From DASSUW01 sp963774155 (lineage in GTDB: Bacteria; Actinomycetota; Thermoleophilia; Solirubrobacterales; Solirubrobacteraceae), in the NCBI GenBank assembly GCA_963774155.1, contig CAVZDW010000010.1, forward strand, positions 1 through 64,000: a stretch of 64,000 bases of DNA, read 5' to 3'. How positions within the stretch are numbered: the stretch's first letter is position 1; each line of letters starts with the position of its first letter. The position numbers and the translations under genes are program-made. The notes below the pieces were generated by a model. The model did no database searches, was not told the origin of the DNA, and worked only from the letters and a program-made list of their open reading frames with translations. Below, in pieces: positions 46,112 to 56,496 of the stretch.

Positions 46112-47760
46112 ATGGCGGCGATGCGGTGGTGGGGGTGGGGGGACGAGGGCGTCTCCTTCACGCATGAGGACAAGCCGGCGCTCGGACCGTTCCTGGAGCG
46201 CAACCTCGACATCGACGTCGCCCGCGCCGTCTCCCGGCCGGCCGCCTTCGACGGCCTGACCATCCCCGAGCCGTCGCTACCAAAGGATCTGGCGGCCGCG
46301 CTGGACGAACTCGACGTCTCCACCGATCCGCTCGACCGCGTCGTCCACGCCCGCGGCAAGAGCCTGCGCGACCTCGTGCGGCACCGACGCGGCGAGCTCG
46401 GGCGGCTCCCGGACGTGGTGGTCCGGCCGGCCGACGAGGACGAGGTGGCGGCGATCATGCGCGCCGCCCTGGACGCGGACGCGGTGCTCATCCCGTTCGG
46501 TGGCGGGACCAGCATCTCGGGCAGCCTCGAGGCCCCGCCAAGCGAGCGGCGGACGGTCATCTCGCTCGACATGGCGAGGCTCGACCGGGTGCTCGCGGTG
46601 GACGCGGCGTCCGGCCTCGCTCGCGTCCAGGCCGGCGCCTTCGGCCCGGACCTCGAGCGCCAGCTCAACGCACAGGGCTGGACGCTCGGGCACTTCCCGG
46701 ACAGCTTCACCCACTCGACGCTCGGCGGGTGGATCGCCACGCGCTCCTCGGGCATGCAGTCGGACCGCTACGGCGACATCGCCGACCTGACGCGCGCGGT
46801 TCGCGTCGTCACGCCGGCCGGTCTGCTCGTGACACGTCCGGTGCCCCACGCCTCGACCGGGCCGAGCGTGCGGGAGATGGTGCTCGGCAGCGAAGGCCGC
46901 CTGGGGGTCATCACCGAGGCGACCGTGCAGGTGCGGCGCGTGCCCGGAGCGCCGGGTGATCCTCGGCTACCTGTTCCCGACCTGGTCCGACGGCCTCGCG
47001 GCCATGCGGGACATCGCCGCCGGCGAGACGGCCCCGTCGGTGACGCGCGTGTCCGACGCCTACGAGACGGCGTTCTCCTTCGCGACCAGGAAGGCCCCCA
47101 CGGTTCTCGACCGTCTCAAGTCCCGGGCGCTGACCACCTACCTGCGGCGCCGGCGCGGCTTCGACATCGACGCGATGTGCCTCTCCTTCATCGGCTACGA
47201 GGGAGCGCAGCGCCAGGTCGCCGTCCAGCGCAAGGCCGTGGGGCGGATCGTCGCTCGGCACGGCGGACTGTGCATCGGGGCCTCGCCCGGCGAGCTCTAC
47301 GACCAGAAGAAGTTCGACACGCCGTACATCCGGGACTTCCTGCTCGACCGCGGCATCGCTCGCCGACGTCTCCGAGACGTCAGCGCCCTGGAGCCGGCTG
47401 TCCACGGTCTACGACACCGTGATGGCGGCCGCCCACGGCGCCTTCGACGAGCTGGGCGTGCGCGGCTACATCATGTGCCACCTGTCGCACTCCTACCACT
47501 CCGGTGCGTGCCTGTACTTCACGTTCGCGTTCAAGCCCTCGGAACAGGGCGACGACCTGCCGCAGTACGACCTCGTCAAGTCGGCGATCCAGCAGGCGTT
47601 CATGGATTCGGGCGCCACGCTCTCGCATCACCACGCGGTGGGGACCGAGCACGCCCGCTGGCTCGAGGAGGACATCTCGGCGCCGGGCGTCGCGATGCTC
47701 GAGGCGCTGTTCAGCGGCGTGGACCCTGGAGCGAATCTGAACCCGGGGAAGATCGCGTGA
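46112..47760 (+). CDS. FAD-binding oxidase of the alkyl-dihydroxyacetonephosphate synthase type (two frameshifts)
   Basis: About 550 residues. N-terminal WWGWGDEGVSF is diagnostic for AGPS-like proteins. FAD domain: LPDVVVRPADEDEVAAIMRA, LIPFGGGTSISGSLE, HFPDSFTHSTLGGWIATRSS, GSEGRLGVITEATVQVRRVP. C-terminal GYIMCHLSHSYHSGACLYFT contains the His-rich active-site stretch of AGPS. Frame changes near 46955 and 47360. AGPS swaps the acyl chain of acyl-DHAP for a fatty alcohol, making the ether bond. GTGA coupling to the acyltransferase gene supports an ether-lipid role. Confidence 0.86.
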
Positions 47761-48470
47761 GCGGCCTCGACAAGCCGTGGGCCCGCAGCCGGGCTGCCGG
47801 CGGCGTGCGCGAGGTGCTGCTGCTCGGCGTGCTGGGACCGCTCATCGACCTCCATACACGCGCGCGCGTCCTCGGCCTCCAGCAGCTGACCGCGCTGCAG
47901 CCGCCGGTCATCTTCGTCGCCAACCACTCGAGTCACATGGACACGCCCGTGATCCTCCGGGCGCTGCCGGCGGCGTGGCGAAGGCGCACGGCGGTCGCCG
48001 CGGCGGCCGACTACTTCTACCGCGTCCCCTGGCTCGCCCACGTGGTCTCGCTGGCGTTCAACACCGTGCCCGTGGCGCGCAAGGGAGAGGGATCGGATGC
48101 CGCCTCGGGGCTCGCGCGACTGATCGGCGACGGCTGGAGCCTGCTCCTGTTCGCCGAGGGGACGCGGTCCCGCGACGGCACGGTCGGCCGCCTGCGCTCC
48201 GGCGCCGCCGTGCTCGCCGCGGAGCACGGGCTGTCGATCGTCCCGGTCTACGTCTCCGGCACGCACGCGGTCATGCCGCCGGGCCGCAGGTGGATGCGGC
48301 GCGCGCGTCGGCGGCAGCCGATCGCGGTCCACGTCGGCCCGCCGATCTGGCCTCGGGAGGGCGAGCACCGGACGGAGGTCATGGAGCGCGTTCGGCTGTT
48401 CTTCGAGGCATCGGGCGCCGTCACGACGCCGGACAAGCGGATCGAGACCGGCAGCACCTCCGCTGCGTAG
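47757..48470 (+). CDS. PlsC-like 1-acylglycerol-3-phosphate acyltransferase
   Basis: 237 residues, intact. Motif I NHSSHMDTP (H-x4-D), motif II-like FNTVPVARKGEG, motif III LLLFAEGTRSRDG, motif IV-like IVPVYVSGTHAVMP. Transfers an acyl chain to a glycerophosphate-type acceptor at the membrane; a hydrophobic N-terminal stretch (VREVLLLGVLGPLI) may anchor it. GTG overlaps the AGPS-like stop as GTGA, and the next gene begins two bases after its stop. Confidence 0.9.
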   Translation: MSGLDKPWARSRAAGGVREVLLLGVLGPLIDLHTRARVLGLQQLTALQPPVIFVANHSSHMDTPVILRALPAAWRRRTAVAAAADYFYRVPWLAHVVSLAFNTVPVARKGEGSDAASGLARLIGDGWSLLLFAEGTRSRDGTVGRLRSGAAVLAAEHGLSIVPVYVSGTHAVMPPGRRWMRRARRRQPIAVHVGPPIWPREGEHRTEVMERVRLFFEASGAVTTPDKRIETGSTSAA

Positions 48471-48472
48471 CC

Positions 48473-49486
48473 GTGGCGCGCGTCTTCGTCACCGGCGCGA
48501 GCGGCTTCATCGGCGGCGCGCTGGCCGCTCGGCTGCTCGAGCGCGGCGACGAGGTGGTGGGACTTGCCCGATCCGAGCAGGCGGCGGCGGTGGTCGCGAA
48601 ACGCGGAGCCGAGGTGGCTCGCGGCGACCTGCTCGACGAGGACAGCGTCGCCGCGGGCATGGAGGGCTGCGCGCTCGCGTATCACGTCGCCGGCGTCAAC
48701 ACCCACTGCCCTTCGGACCCGGCCATGCTCCTCCGGGTCAACGTGCAGGGCACCGAGGCCGCGGTGCGCGCAGCCGCGCGCGCCGGGGTGCCGCGCATGG
48801 TGTTCACGTCGTCCGCCGCGTCGGTCGGCGAGCCCGCGGGCACGGTCGGCCGCGAGGACACGACGCACCGGGGCTCGTATCTCTCGGTCTACGACCGCTC
48901 CAAGCACCTGGGCGAGCAGGGCGCGTTCCGGGCGGCGGAGCAACTGGGAGTCGAGCTCGTCGCGGTCAACCCCTCGTCGGTTCAGGGGCCCGGTCGGTCA
49001 TCCGGCAACGGGAAGATCATCATCGCCTACCTCAACGGCCGGCTGCGGGTGTTCGTGGACACCTACGTCAGCGTGGTCGACATCGCCGACACGGTGGAGG
49101 GTCATCTGCTCGCCGCGGCGCGGGGTCGCAGCGGACAGCGGTACGTGCTGAACGGCGCGACGATCCCGTCCAAGGAGGCGCTGAGGATCGTGTCGGAGCT
49201 GTCCGGGATCTCAGATCCGGTTCGCATGGTCCCGCCGGCGCTGGCGCGCACGGCAGCCGCGCTCACCGAGGGTGCCGCGCGCGCGAGAGGCAAGACCTCG
49301 TCGCTCTGCCGCGCACGGATCCGCACGATCCTCCACGGTCACCGCTACGACGGCTCGCGGGCCACACGCGAGCTGGGACTCAGCTACACGCCGGTCGCCG
49401 AGACGTTCCGCCGCACGATCGAGTGGGCGGTGGCCGAGGGGCTCGTCACCCGCCCGCTTCCCCGGGCTTTCGACGTTCCGATCTGA
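48473..49486 (+). CDS. NAD-dependent epimerase/dehydratase-family (extended SDR) protein
   Basis: 337 residues, intact. Cofactor motif VFVTGASGFIGGALAARLLE, Y-x3-K as YDRSKHLGE, MVFTSSAASVGEP with the Ser, VNPSSVQGPGRSSGNGKII. GTG at 48473. Similar proteins act as dihydroflavonol-4-reductase-like or sterol/lipid reductases. As the third gene of an AGPS-PlsC-reductase set it could reduce the ketone of alkyl-DHAP or make the fatty alcohol, but the family is broad and this is inference. Confidence 0.85.
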   Translation: MARVFVTGASGFIGGALAARLLERGDEVVGLARSEQAAAVVAKRGAEVARGDLLDEDSVAAGMEGCALAYHVAGVNTHCPSDPAMLLRVNVQGTEAAVRAAARAGVPRMVFTSSAASVGEPAGTVGREDTTHRGSYLSVYDRSKHLGEQGAFRAAEQLGVELVAVNPSSVQGPGRSSGNGKIIIAYLNGRLRVFVDTYVSVVDIADTVEGHLLAAARGRSGQRYVLNGATIPSKEALRIVSELSGISDPVRMVPPALARTAAALTEGAARARGKTSSLCRARIRTILHGHRYDGSRATRELGLSYTPVAETFRRTIEWAVAEGLVTRPLPRAFDVPI

Positions 49487-49556
49487 TCCGGCGCTTCGAT
49501 GACACTGCCGGGCTCTGCCCGCTTTTGCAGCCACACACCTGACTTTCGCGCGTTCC

Positions 49557-49585
49557 TTGACAAAGCTCGCGACCGCGCCTAGGTT
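49557..49585 (+). promoter_or_regulatory. σ70-type promoter of the copper-protein pair
   Basis: Consensus TTGACA at 49557-49562, 17 bases, TAGGTT at 49580-49585, about 118 bases before the cupredoxin ATG. The rest of the 216-base gap shows GGAGG at 49691 as ribosome site and no other feature I can support. Confidence 0.6.
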
Positions 49586-49702
49586 TGGGAGCTGGGTTTT
49601 CGCAAGCGGGTGCGAAAAGCGGGAGGCGAGGTATATGGCGATCTCAGCGGGGGGTCGCGGCGCACCGTGCCCCACCACCGCCCTGGCAGGGGAGGCAGCA
49701 AC

Positions 49703-50425
49703 ATGAGCTCAGTCCCGAGGCGCACTCGGCGACTTGCGACGCTCGTGCTCACGGCGGTCGTCGCCGTGGCCGTCATCGCGGGCGCCGGCTCCGGCGGCGG
49801 AGGGGCGACAGCCCGGGCCGCCGCCAACGTGACGATCACGGCGCGCGACTTCTTCTGGAGCCCGGACGCCGTGACGATCCAGGTCGGGGACACCGTCACC
49901 TGGACAAACGCGCAGGGGTTCCACAACGTGCTGCTCGGCGACTCGCGGCTCAACCAGCCGGCGTTCCCGAACGACCCGGCGTGGAACCCGCCGCCGCAGC
50001 GGACGTTCACGGAGCCCGGCAGCTACACCTACGTCTGCGAGGTCCATCCCGGCATGACCGGGACGATCAACGTCGCGGGGGGCGAGCCGACGCCCACACC
50101 GACGCCCACGCCGACGCCGACGCCCGCGGTGCCGCCGCCCGGCGGCGGCGCGCCCGACACGACGGCGCCCGCCGTGACCGGCCTGACGGTGTCCGGATCG
50201 GACGCCCGCGTTCAGGTCCGCCTCACGGTCTCCGAGCGCGCGACCGTGAACGTTCGCTTCGCCACCGACGCCGACGTCGCGACCATGCGCCGGCAGGTGG
50301 AGCAGGGAGCCTGGACGCTCGAGCGTGAGCTCGCGTCCGGCACCTACGCGTACGAGCTGTGGGCGGTCGATGCGATGGGGAACCGCTCGTCCACCCACTC
50401 CGGGGAGGTGAGGGTCCGTGGCTAG
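49703..50425 (+). CDS. Secreted cupredoxin-domain protein with Pro-Thr linker
   Basis: 240 residues. Signal peptide (LATLVLTAVVAVAVIAGAGS), plastocyanin-like domain at about 40-130 with type 1 copper ligands His in GFHNVLLGD and Cys-His-Met in YVCEVHPGMTG, a Pro-Thr repeat linker of about 14 residues, then a C-terminal beta domain (APAVTGLTVSGSDARVQVRL) like those that follow secreted actinobacterial enzymes. Probably an extracellular electron carrier. Overlaps the multicopper oxidase start by 8 bases, so the two are made together and the carrier may pass electrons to the oxidase. Confidence 0.9.
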   Translation: MSSVPRRTRRLATLVLTAVVAVAVIAGAGSGGGGATARAAANVTITARDFFWSPDAVTIQVGDTVTWTNAQGFHNVLLGDSRLNQPAFPNDPAWNPPPQRTFTEPGSYTYVCEVHPGMTGTINVAGGEPTPTPTPTPTPTPAVPPPGGGAPDTTAPAVTGLTVSGSDARVQVRLTVSERATVNVRFATDADVATMRRQVEQGAWTLERELASGTYAYELWAVDAMGNRSSTHSGEVRVRG

Positions 50426-51872
50426 CATCACGCCGCCCGAGCTGCGCTGGACGCGGCGAGGGGCGCTGGAGCGCGGCATGGCGTCGATCGCGGGGCTGTG
50501 CCTGCTGCCGGCGGCGAGCCAGACGGCCGCTGTCCGGACCTCTGCGGCGGCGGCCGCGGTCGACCCCTACCAGGTCGATCTCCAGGTCCCGCCCACGCTG
50601 GTGCCGGTGAGCAGCACGGCGACCGAGGACCGTTTCGAGCTGGCGATCCGCGAGGGGCGGGCGGAGATCATCCCCGGCGAGCTCACACCGGTCTACGGCT
50701 ACGACGGCATCTATCCGGGTCCGACGATCCGCGCCCGCAAGGGCCGGACGACGGTGGTCCGGGTCACGAACGGGCTGACGTTCAACCAGAACGTGCACCT
50801 TCACGGCGGTCTGGTGCCGGCGGCCAGCGACGGCCATCCGATGCAGCTGATCGCCCCCGGCGGCGCGTTCACGTACACGTACCCGAACACGCAGGACGCC
50901 GCCAGCCTCTGGTACCACGACCACGCCCACGGCCTGTCTGCCCGGACGATGTTCTACGGGCTCGCCGGCTTCTACATCGTCGAGGACGAGCTCGAGGCTT
51001 CGCTGCAGCTCCCGACCGGGGACTTCGACGTGCCGCTGGTGGTCCAGGACCGCGCGTTCAACGAGGACGGCTCGCTGCGCTACACCGAGAACATCGACGA
51101 GGGCTTCCTCGGCGACACGATCGTGGTCAACGGGTCGGTGTCGCCGCGGTTCGCGGTCAAGCGCGCGCTCTATCGCCTGCGCTTCCTCAACGCCTCGAAC
51201 GCGCGCGAGTACCGCCTCGAGCTCTCCAACGGCGCTCCGATGGTCCAGGTCGCCGGCGACGGCGGCCTGCTCGAGGCGCCGGTGTCACGCACCGCGGTGC
51301 CGCTGGCGCCGGCCGAGCGCATCGATGTCGTGGTCGACTTCCGGCGCCTGCGCGCCGGCACGCAGGTGGAGCTGACGAACGGCCTGGGCAGCGGGGGGAC
51401 CGCCACGGTGATGCGGTTCGACGTGACCGGCCGCACGGCCGACTCCGGCAGGGTGCCGTCACAGCTGCGGCCGCGTGAGGAGATCCCGGCGCCGGTCGCG
51501 ACGCGCCGATGGGAGCTGATGTTCTCCACCAGCGGGTCGCCGGAGTGGCAGCTCTCGGACCTCGGGTTCGACATGGACCGGATCGACGCTCGCGCCAAGC
51601 TCGGCACGACCGAGCGCTGGATGTTCGTCAACACCTCGCACCGGGCGCACCCGATGCACATGCACGGCGTCCACTTCCGCGTGCTGGACCGCGAGTTCGG
51701 TCCGGTGCACCCGGGCGATCGCGCGTGGAAGGACACGGTGATGGTCCGGACCGACGAGACGGTGATCGTGCAGCCGCGCTTCGCGCCCTATCCGGGCCGG
51801 TTCGTGTTCCACTGCCACAACCTGGAGCACCAGGAGAAGGCGATGATGCTCCAGCTCGAGGTCGCCGCCTGA
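50418..51872 (+). CDS. Secreted multicopper oxidase
   Basis: 484 residues, intact. Twin-arginine-like N-terminus (RWTRRGALERGMASIAGL). Copper ligands in the four standard blocks: HLHGG, WYHDHAHG, HPMHMHGVHF and HCHNLEHQEKAMM; the last contains Cys of the type 1 site with a Met axial ligand. Three-domain SufI/CotA/CueO-like layout. Oxidises phenols, metals or a protein partner and reduces oxygen to water. GTG at 50418 inside the end of the cupredoxin gene. Ends 11 bases before a perfect hairpin. Confidence 0.92.
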   Translation: MASITPPELRWTRRGALERGMASIAGLCLLPAASQTAAVRTSAAAAAVDPYQVDLQVPPTLVPVSSTATEDRFELAIREGRAEIIPGELTPVYGYDGIYPGPTIRARKGRTTVVRVTNGLTFNQNVHLHGGLVPAASDGHPMQLIAPGGAFTYTYPNTQDAASLWYHDHAHGLSARTMFYGLAGFYIVEDELEASLQLPTGDFDVPLVVQDRAFNEDGSLRYTENIDEGFLGDTIVVNGSVSPRFAVKRALYRLRFLNASNAREYRLELSNGAPMVQVAGDGGLLEAPVSRTAVPLAPAERIDVVVDFRRLRAGTQVELTNGLGSGGTATVMRFDVTGRTADSGRVPSQLRPREEIPAPVATRRWELMFSTSGSPEWQLSDLGFDMDRIDARAKLGTTERWMFVNTSHRAHPMHMHGVHFRVLDREFGPVHPGDRAWKDTVMVRTDETVIVQPRFAPYPGRFVFHCHNLEHQEKAMMLQLEVAA

Positions 51873-53305
51873 CGGCGGCCGAGGCCGGCCCCGGCGACCG
51901 GGGCCGGCTCGTCGCGATCGACGCTCGACGGATCGTCCGGCGCCGGTGCGGACTTCCAGACCGTTGCGCCGTCGTTCGTCGCGGAGACCTGGCAGTAGAC
52001 GAGCTTGCCGACGTCGTCCGCGGTCGACGGTGTACTTCTTGCCGTCGCCGACCTTCAGCGGGCCGCGGAACGGCAGCGGCAGCGAGCCGTACTGCGGGTC
52101 GGCCGGAGCGTCGAAGCGCCCGAGGTCCTCCTGCGCGGGCGCGTGGTAGTGCACGTGGTCGGGCCCGATCGGGTTGCTGCGGTACCAGGCAACGTCGTAG
52201 TCGGCCTTCGCGCGTGTTCTCCCACTCGCCGCGGTCGCACGTCAGGTGCTTGCCCACGCGGCCGGAGCCGCCGACCTCGGGCGCGCTCGACGTTACGCGG
52301 GACGTCCTCGGCGCGTCGAGCTCCTTGACCCGGATCTCGCGGTAGAAGATCCGGTCGGTACCGCCGTGGGTCTGGAGCCCGAAGTACCCCTCCGGGAACT
52401 GGCGCGCCTGGGTCGGCGGGTCGCCGTTGCGCGACGCGAGCCGCGGCACGCCGTTGTCGAACTGGTTGATGACGTTGCCGTCGACCAGGACGGTGTACTG
52501 CTGGCCGACCATCCGGATCTCCATGGTGTGCCAGACGCCGCGCGTCTGGCGCTCGTTGGTCCGCGACTGCTTGGCGTTGAGGTTGGCGAAGCCGTACATC
52601 GAGCCGGTCTTGATCGCGTCGCTGCCCGGGATCTGGAGCGTCTCGTTGACCTGGATCTCGTGTCCGCAGTAGACCGACAGCCAGTGCTGGTGGTTGTTGG
52701 CGTTCCCGCCGTTGACGGCTGGCCCGGTGCCCGCCAGGTTGGTGACGTTGTTCTCGCCGTTGCGGGCGCAGTAGGCGCCCTCGTAGCGGAACGGCGGCGG
52801 GAACGGCAGGTCGCCGCCGGCGCCAGTCGTACGTCGTCGACGGCGCGGGCGCGGGCAGGCCGCAGAAGGCGGGCGCCGCGCTCGGGCAGAGGTCGTAGTT
52901 GTAGCCCGTCGGCTTCTGGGCCAGGACCTCGGCCGTGGTCCCCACGTAGCGGGGATCCGGGAAGCGGACCATCACGCCGCCGTTCGGCGTCGCGGTCGGC
53001 GTGTCCGGCCACATGTACTCGAGCCTGACGACGACGTCGCCGAGCGCGCGGACCGGATACCACTTCATGCCGAAGCCGGACGTGTTGGGGTTCATCGCGC
53101 CGAGCTCGGGGTCGAGCGTGACGGCCGTGGCGCCGTTGGCCGAGAGCCACTTGTCGAACGAGGCGTCGGAGCCGCTGGCGGTGCCGTCGAAGATGTACTC
53201 GAACCCCCGCTCAGGCGGCGGGGCGGTGTACTGGGCGTGCGCGGCCGGCGCGAGCGCCAGCACGACGAGCGCAGTGAGCACCGAGCACAAGGTGCGGTGA
53301 TGCAT
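51873..53305 (-). CDS. Secreted DUF1080 (3-keto-disaccharide hydrolase-like) protein with Ig-like tail (three frameshifts)
   Basis: About 475 residues. Signal peptide LTALVVLALAPAAHA; DUF1080/concanavalin-like domain (GFEYIFDGTASGSDASFDKW, NGGVMVRFPDP, NERQTRGVWHTMEIRMVGQQ, PEGYFGLQTHGG, IFYREIRVKEL). The C-terminal part (GRVGKHLTCDRGEW; DDVGKLVYCQVSATNDG) is a repeated Ig-like module common in actinobacteria. Indels near 52820, 52210 and 52025. No in-frame stop appears before 51788, inside the oxidase gene, so the 3' end is approximate. DUF1080 proteins often cut or bind modified glucosides. Divergent from the ThuA-dehydrogenase gene. Confidence 0.8.
51884..51908. terminator. Hairpin between convergent genes
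   Basis: 11-bp perfect stem GCCGGCCCCGG with loop CGA, just after the multicopper oxidase stop. No T-run on either side; placement suggests a two-way terminator, although the minus-strand frame currently reads across it. Confidence 0.55.
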
Positions 53306-53352
53306 GGGTCCTCCCTCCCTGTCTGGCGGCCCCCTGAGGCCGCAAACCGCAT

Positions 53353-53378
53353 CGAGCGAAGCATACGCGTTTCGCTCG
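53353..53378. promoter_or_regulatory. Inverted repeat in the divergent promoter region of two secreted sugar proteins
   Basis: Arms CGAGCGAA and TTCGCTCG separated by 10 bases. It overlaps a minus-strand promoter candidate (TTGTGA, 16 bases, TATGCT) and lies 18 bases before a plus-strand TTGACA (53396-53401), so one factor could control both genes. Confidence 0.5.
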
Positions 53379-53479
53379 TCATCACAAAAATACCCTTGAC
53401 ACTGGCCCGGGAAGGTGAAACTTTGGTAGGTCGTCAGGCGGAACTCCGCATCACCGGCTTACTCGGGAGGGAGCACGGG

Positions 53480-56357
53480 ATGATGAGAGCGACGAGCTCG
53501 AAGCGGTGGCTGTTCATGCTCGCGGTGGCGGTGGTGGTGGCGCTGATCGGCGCGCCTCAGGCGGGTGCCGCGACGCCACAGGTGCTCGTGTTCCATCCGG
53601 GCACGGCGGGTCATCCGGAGGTCAGCGCCGGGATCCAGGCGATTCGCGACCTTGGCCGGCAGGGCGGCTTCTGCGGTCGACGCCACGGCGAACGCCACGG
53701 CCTTCAGGGGCGCGAACCTGACGCGGTACCGCACGGTCGTGTTCCTCAACACCGCCGGCAACCGCCTCAACGGCGAGCAGGAGGGCGCGCTCGCCGACTT
53801 CATGGAGCGCGGCGGTGGCTGGGTGGGGATCGGCACCGCGGCGGAGGCCGAGCCGGGCAGCGCGCTGCTCGACGACCTGATCGGCGCGCGGCCCGACCCG
53901 GCGAGCCCGACCGGGCAGGCGACGCGGACGGTCGAGGTCGGCGACCGCGTGCATCCGGCGACGCGCGACCTGCCGCTCGAGCTCAACCGCACGGACGTCT
54001 GGTACCGCTGGCAGACGCGGCCGACCGGCACGGTCCACACGGTCGCGCGCTGGCGCAGGCTCGCCGACCCGGCGGGCGACGGCACGAGCGTCGGCGGGAC
54101 CGACCATCCGATCTCCTGGTGCCGCGACGTCCGCGGCGGGCGGTCGTTCTACACCGGCATGGGCCGCACCGCCGACAGCTACGGCGAGGAGCGCTTCCGG
54201 GGCCACCTGCTCGGTGCGATCCAGTGGGCGACCGGACTCGTGCGGAGCAACTGCAAGGCGACGATCAACGCCAATTACCGCGGCACCCGCGTCGTCAGCG
54301 GCGGGCCGGTCGAGACCGGCCTCGCGACCAGCGGTGAGTCGCACGGCCTCACGATCGCTCCGAACGGCTGGGCGATCTACATCGGCCGTGGCGACTGCCG
54401 GACCGACGCCGAGCGCGGGGCGCTGGTCGACCTGCCGGCGCTCGGGCGGATCCTCGATCACGCGAACGAGAACGTGGGCATCGGCTGCGGCAACGTCCAC
54501 GTCTGGGACCCGGCCGAGTACGACGGCACGCTGAACAGCGGCGTGACGCGGGCCGGCGTGCTCGCGGTCTACGGCGACGGCGGCCAGGGCGGCGAGCGTA
54601 CGAACCAGGCGAACCACAAGCTCGAGTACGGCCTGCTCGGCATCACGACCGCGCCGGACTTCATGCAGACCGGCCACGTCTACATGCAGTACTTCCCGAC
54701 CTTCAACCCGAACAGCTCCCCGCCAGGGCTGCCGTTCGAGCGCCGTGTGTCGAAGATGTCGCGACCGCGGATCTCGCGGTTCACGATGGACCTCGAGACC
54801 AAGCAGCTCGACCTCGACTCGGAGGTGCGGATCTTCGAGTACGACGCGCAGATCTTCAGCTGCTGCCACGTCGGCGGCGGCATGGGCTTCGACTCCGAGG
54901 GCAACCTCTACGTCACGACCGGCGACACCAACTCGTCGCAGGGCACCGGCGGCTACTCCGGCAACAACCAGCCGCCGACCTGCCCGATCGGACCGCCGGA
55001 CCAGGCGTCGAGCCAGCACTGCGGCGATGCCAACTACTCGTACCAGGACGCGCGCCGCACTGCGGGGAACACGAACGACTACAACGGCAAGATGCTGCGG
55101 TTCAAGCCGGCCGCGATCCCGGACGGGGTCCAGCCGCCGGTCGGGAACGGCACGACGTACACGCTCCCGACCGCGCAGTCACCGAACGGGCCGAACCTGT
55201 TCGACGGCACCGAGGGCGGCGGAGGCAGGACGAAGCCGGAGATCTACGCGATGGGCCTGCGCAACCCGTCGCGGCTCTCGATCGACCCGGAGACCGACGT
55301 TCCGTACACCGCGTGGGTGGGTCCCGACGCCGGCTCACCGAGCGCCGAGCTCGGTCCGTCGACGTACGAGAACGCTGCTCAGGTCGACCGGGCCGGCAAC
55401 TATGGCTGGCCGTTCTGCATGGGCGGCAGGCAGGCCTACCGCGACCGCGTCGCCGACGGCACGCCGCGCACGTTCAACGTCCCCGGCTACGTTCCCGGCG
55501 GCCCGGCGAGCGGCGGCACGGACGGCTGGTACGACTGCGACAACCTCGTCAACGACTCGATCCGCAATACCGGCCTGACCGTGCTCCCGCACCAGACCGG
55601 GACCGGCCGCGACGCGGGGAAGATGCGGCCGAGCAACCTCTGGTACAGCCGCGGCAACCCCGACGACGACGGCAACCCGGCCACCAATACCAACAACGGC
55701 TGCCCGGAGTTCCCGCGGGCCCGTGGCGTCGACGGCGCGCCGAACTACGGGGCGGTTCCGCGGCAGCTGTGCCCGTACGCCATCGCCCAGGGCGCGACGA
55801 TCATGAACGGCCCGCTCTACCGCTACGACGACGCGGCGGAGGACGACTCGGTGCGCTGGCCGGAGTACTGGGACGGCCGCTGGTTCCTGCACAACCACGG
55901 TGGCGCGAGCATCAAGCACGGGCTCCTGCTCGACCCGGCGACCGACCAGGACGGCGGCCAGCCGGTCTACGCCGACAGCCTCCGCAGCACGCTGAGCTGG
56001 CAGGGCAACTACATGGACTCGAAGTTCGGTCCCGACGGCGCCCTCTACGTGCAGGTCTACGACGGGTTCTTCCGCGCGAACCCGAACGTCGGGCTCTACC
56101 GGTTCGACTACATCGGAGGCTCCGACACACCCGGCCCGGACCCGCAGGCGACCCCCGCGGGCGGGCGCAAGGTCGCGTTCTCCATCGGCCGGTCGGGAGG
56201 CGTCTCGTACCGGTGGGCCTTTGGCGACGGCCGCAGCTCGACGTCGGAGAACCCGACGATCACGTACCGGAGCGACGGCACGTTCGACGTCACGCTGACC
56301 GTCACGTACGCCGACGGCGAGCAGGCGTCCGAGACGATCCAGGTCACGGTTCCCTAG
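53480..56357 (+). CDS. Secreted ThuA + PQQ-type sugar dehydrogenase-like propeller + PKD fusion (one frameshift)
   Basis: About 958 residues. Signal peptide (LFMLAVAVVVALIGAPQAGA). ThuA-like glutamine-amidotransferase fold at about 32-255 (VLVFHPGTAGHPEVSAGIQA; FMERGGGWVGIGTAAEAE; WYRWQTRPTGTVHTVARW). A sorbosone/glucose dehydrogenase-like beta-propeller follows at about 275-860 (GGGMGFDSEGNLYVTTGDTN; IYAMGLRNPSRLSIDPETDV; YGWPFCMGG; DGALYVQVYDGFF), then a PKD domain at the end (VSYRWAFGDGRSSTSENPTI). One extra T near 53680. GGAGGGAG before ATG 53480. ThuA and such propellers go with sugar oxidation; here both are in one exported chain. Confidence 0.85.
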
Positions 56358-56367
56358 GTCTCCTCCA

Positions 56368-56396
56368 GGCGCCCACCGCCGCCGGCGGTGGGCGCC
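56368..56396 (+). terminator. Hairpin terminator after the ThuA-dehydrogenase gene
   Basis: 13-bp perfect stem GGCGCCCACCGCC with loop GCC, starting 11 bases past the stop. Followed by GC-rich DNA without T-run, as is usual in this genome. Confidence 0.7.
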
Positions 56397-56496
56397 GCCC
56401 CCCGCGTCGTCCACGGTCTCGGCCTCGTGACCGTCTGCGTGGTGACGGCCGTAAATGTTTTCCCTGGACGGGGAGCGGCCCATCCATACTGGCTAC

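Noticed and set aside
50091..50130. Short tandem repeat (acgccc/acgccg units) as a possible CRISPR or regulatory repeat
   Set aside because: It encodes the Pro-Thr linker of the cupredoxin protein in frame. No spacers are present, and there is no CRISPR array or cas gene in the window.
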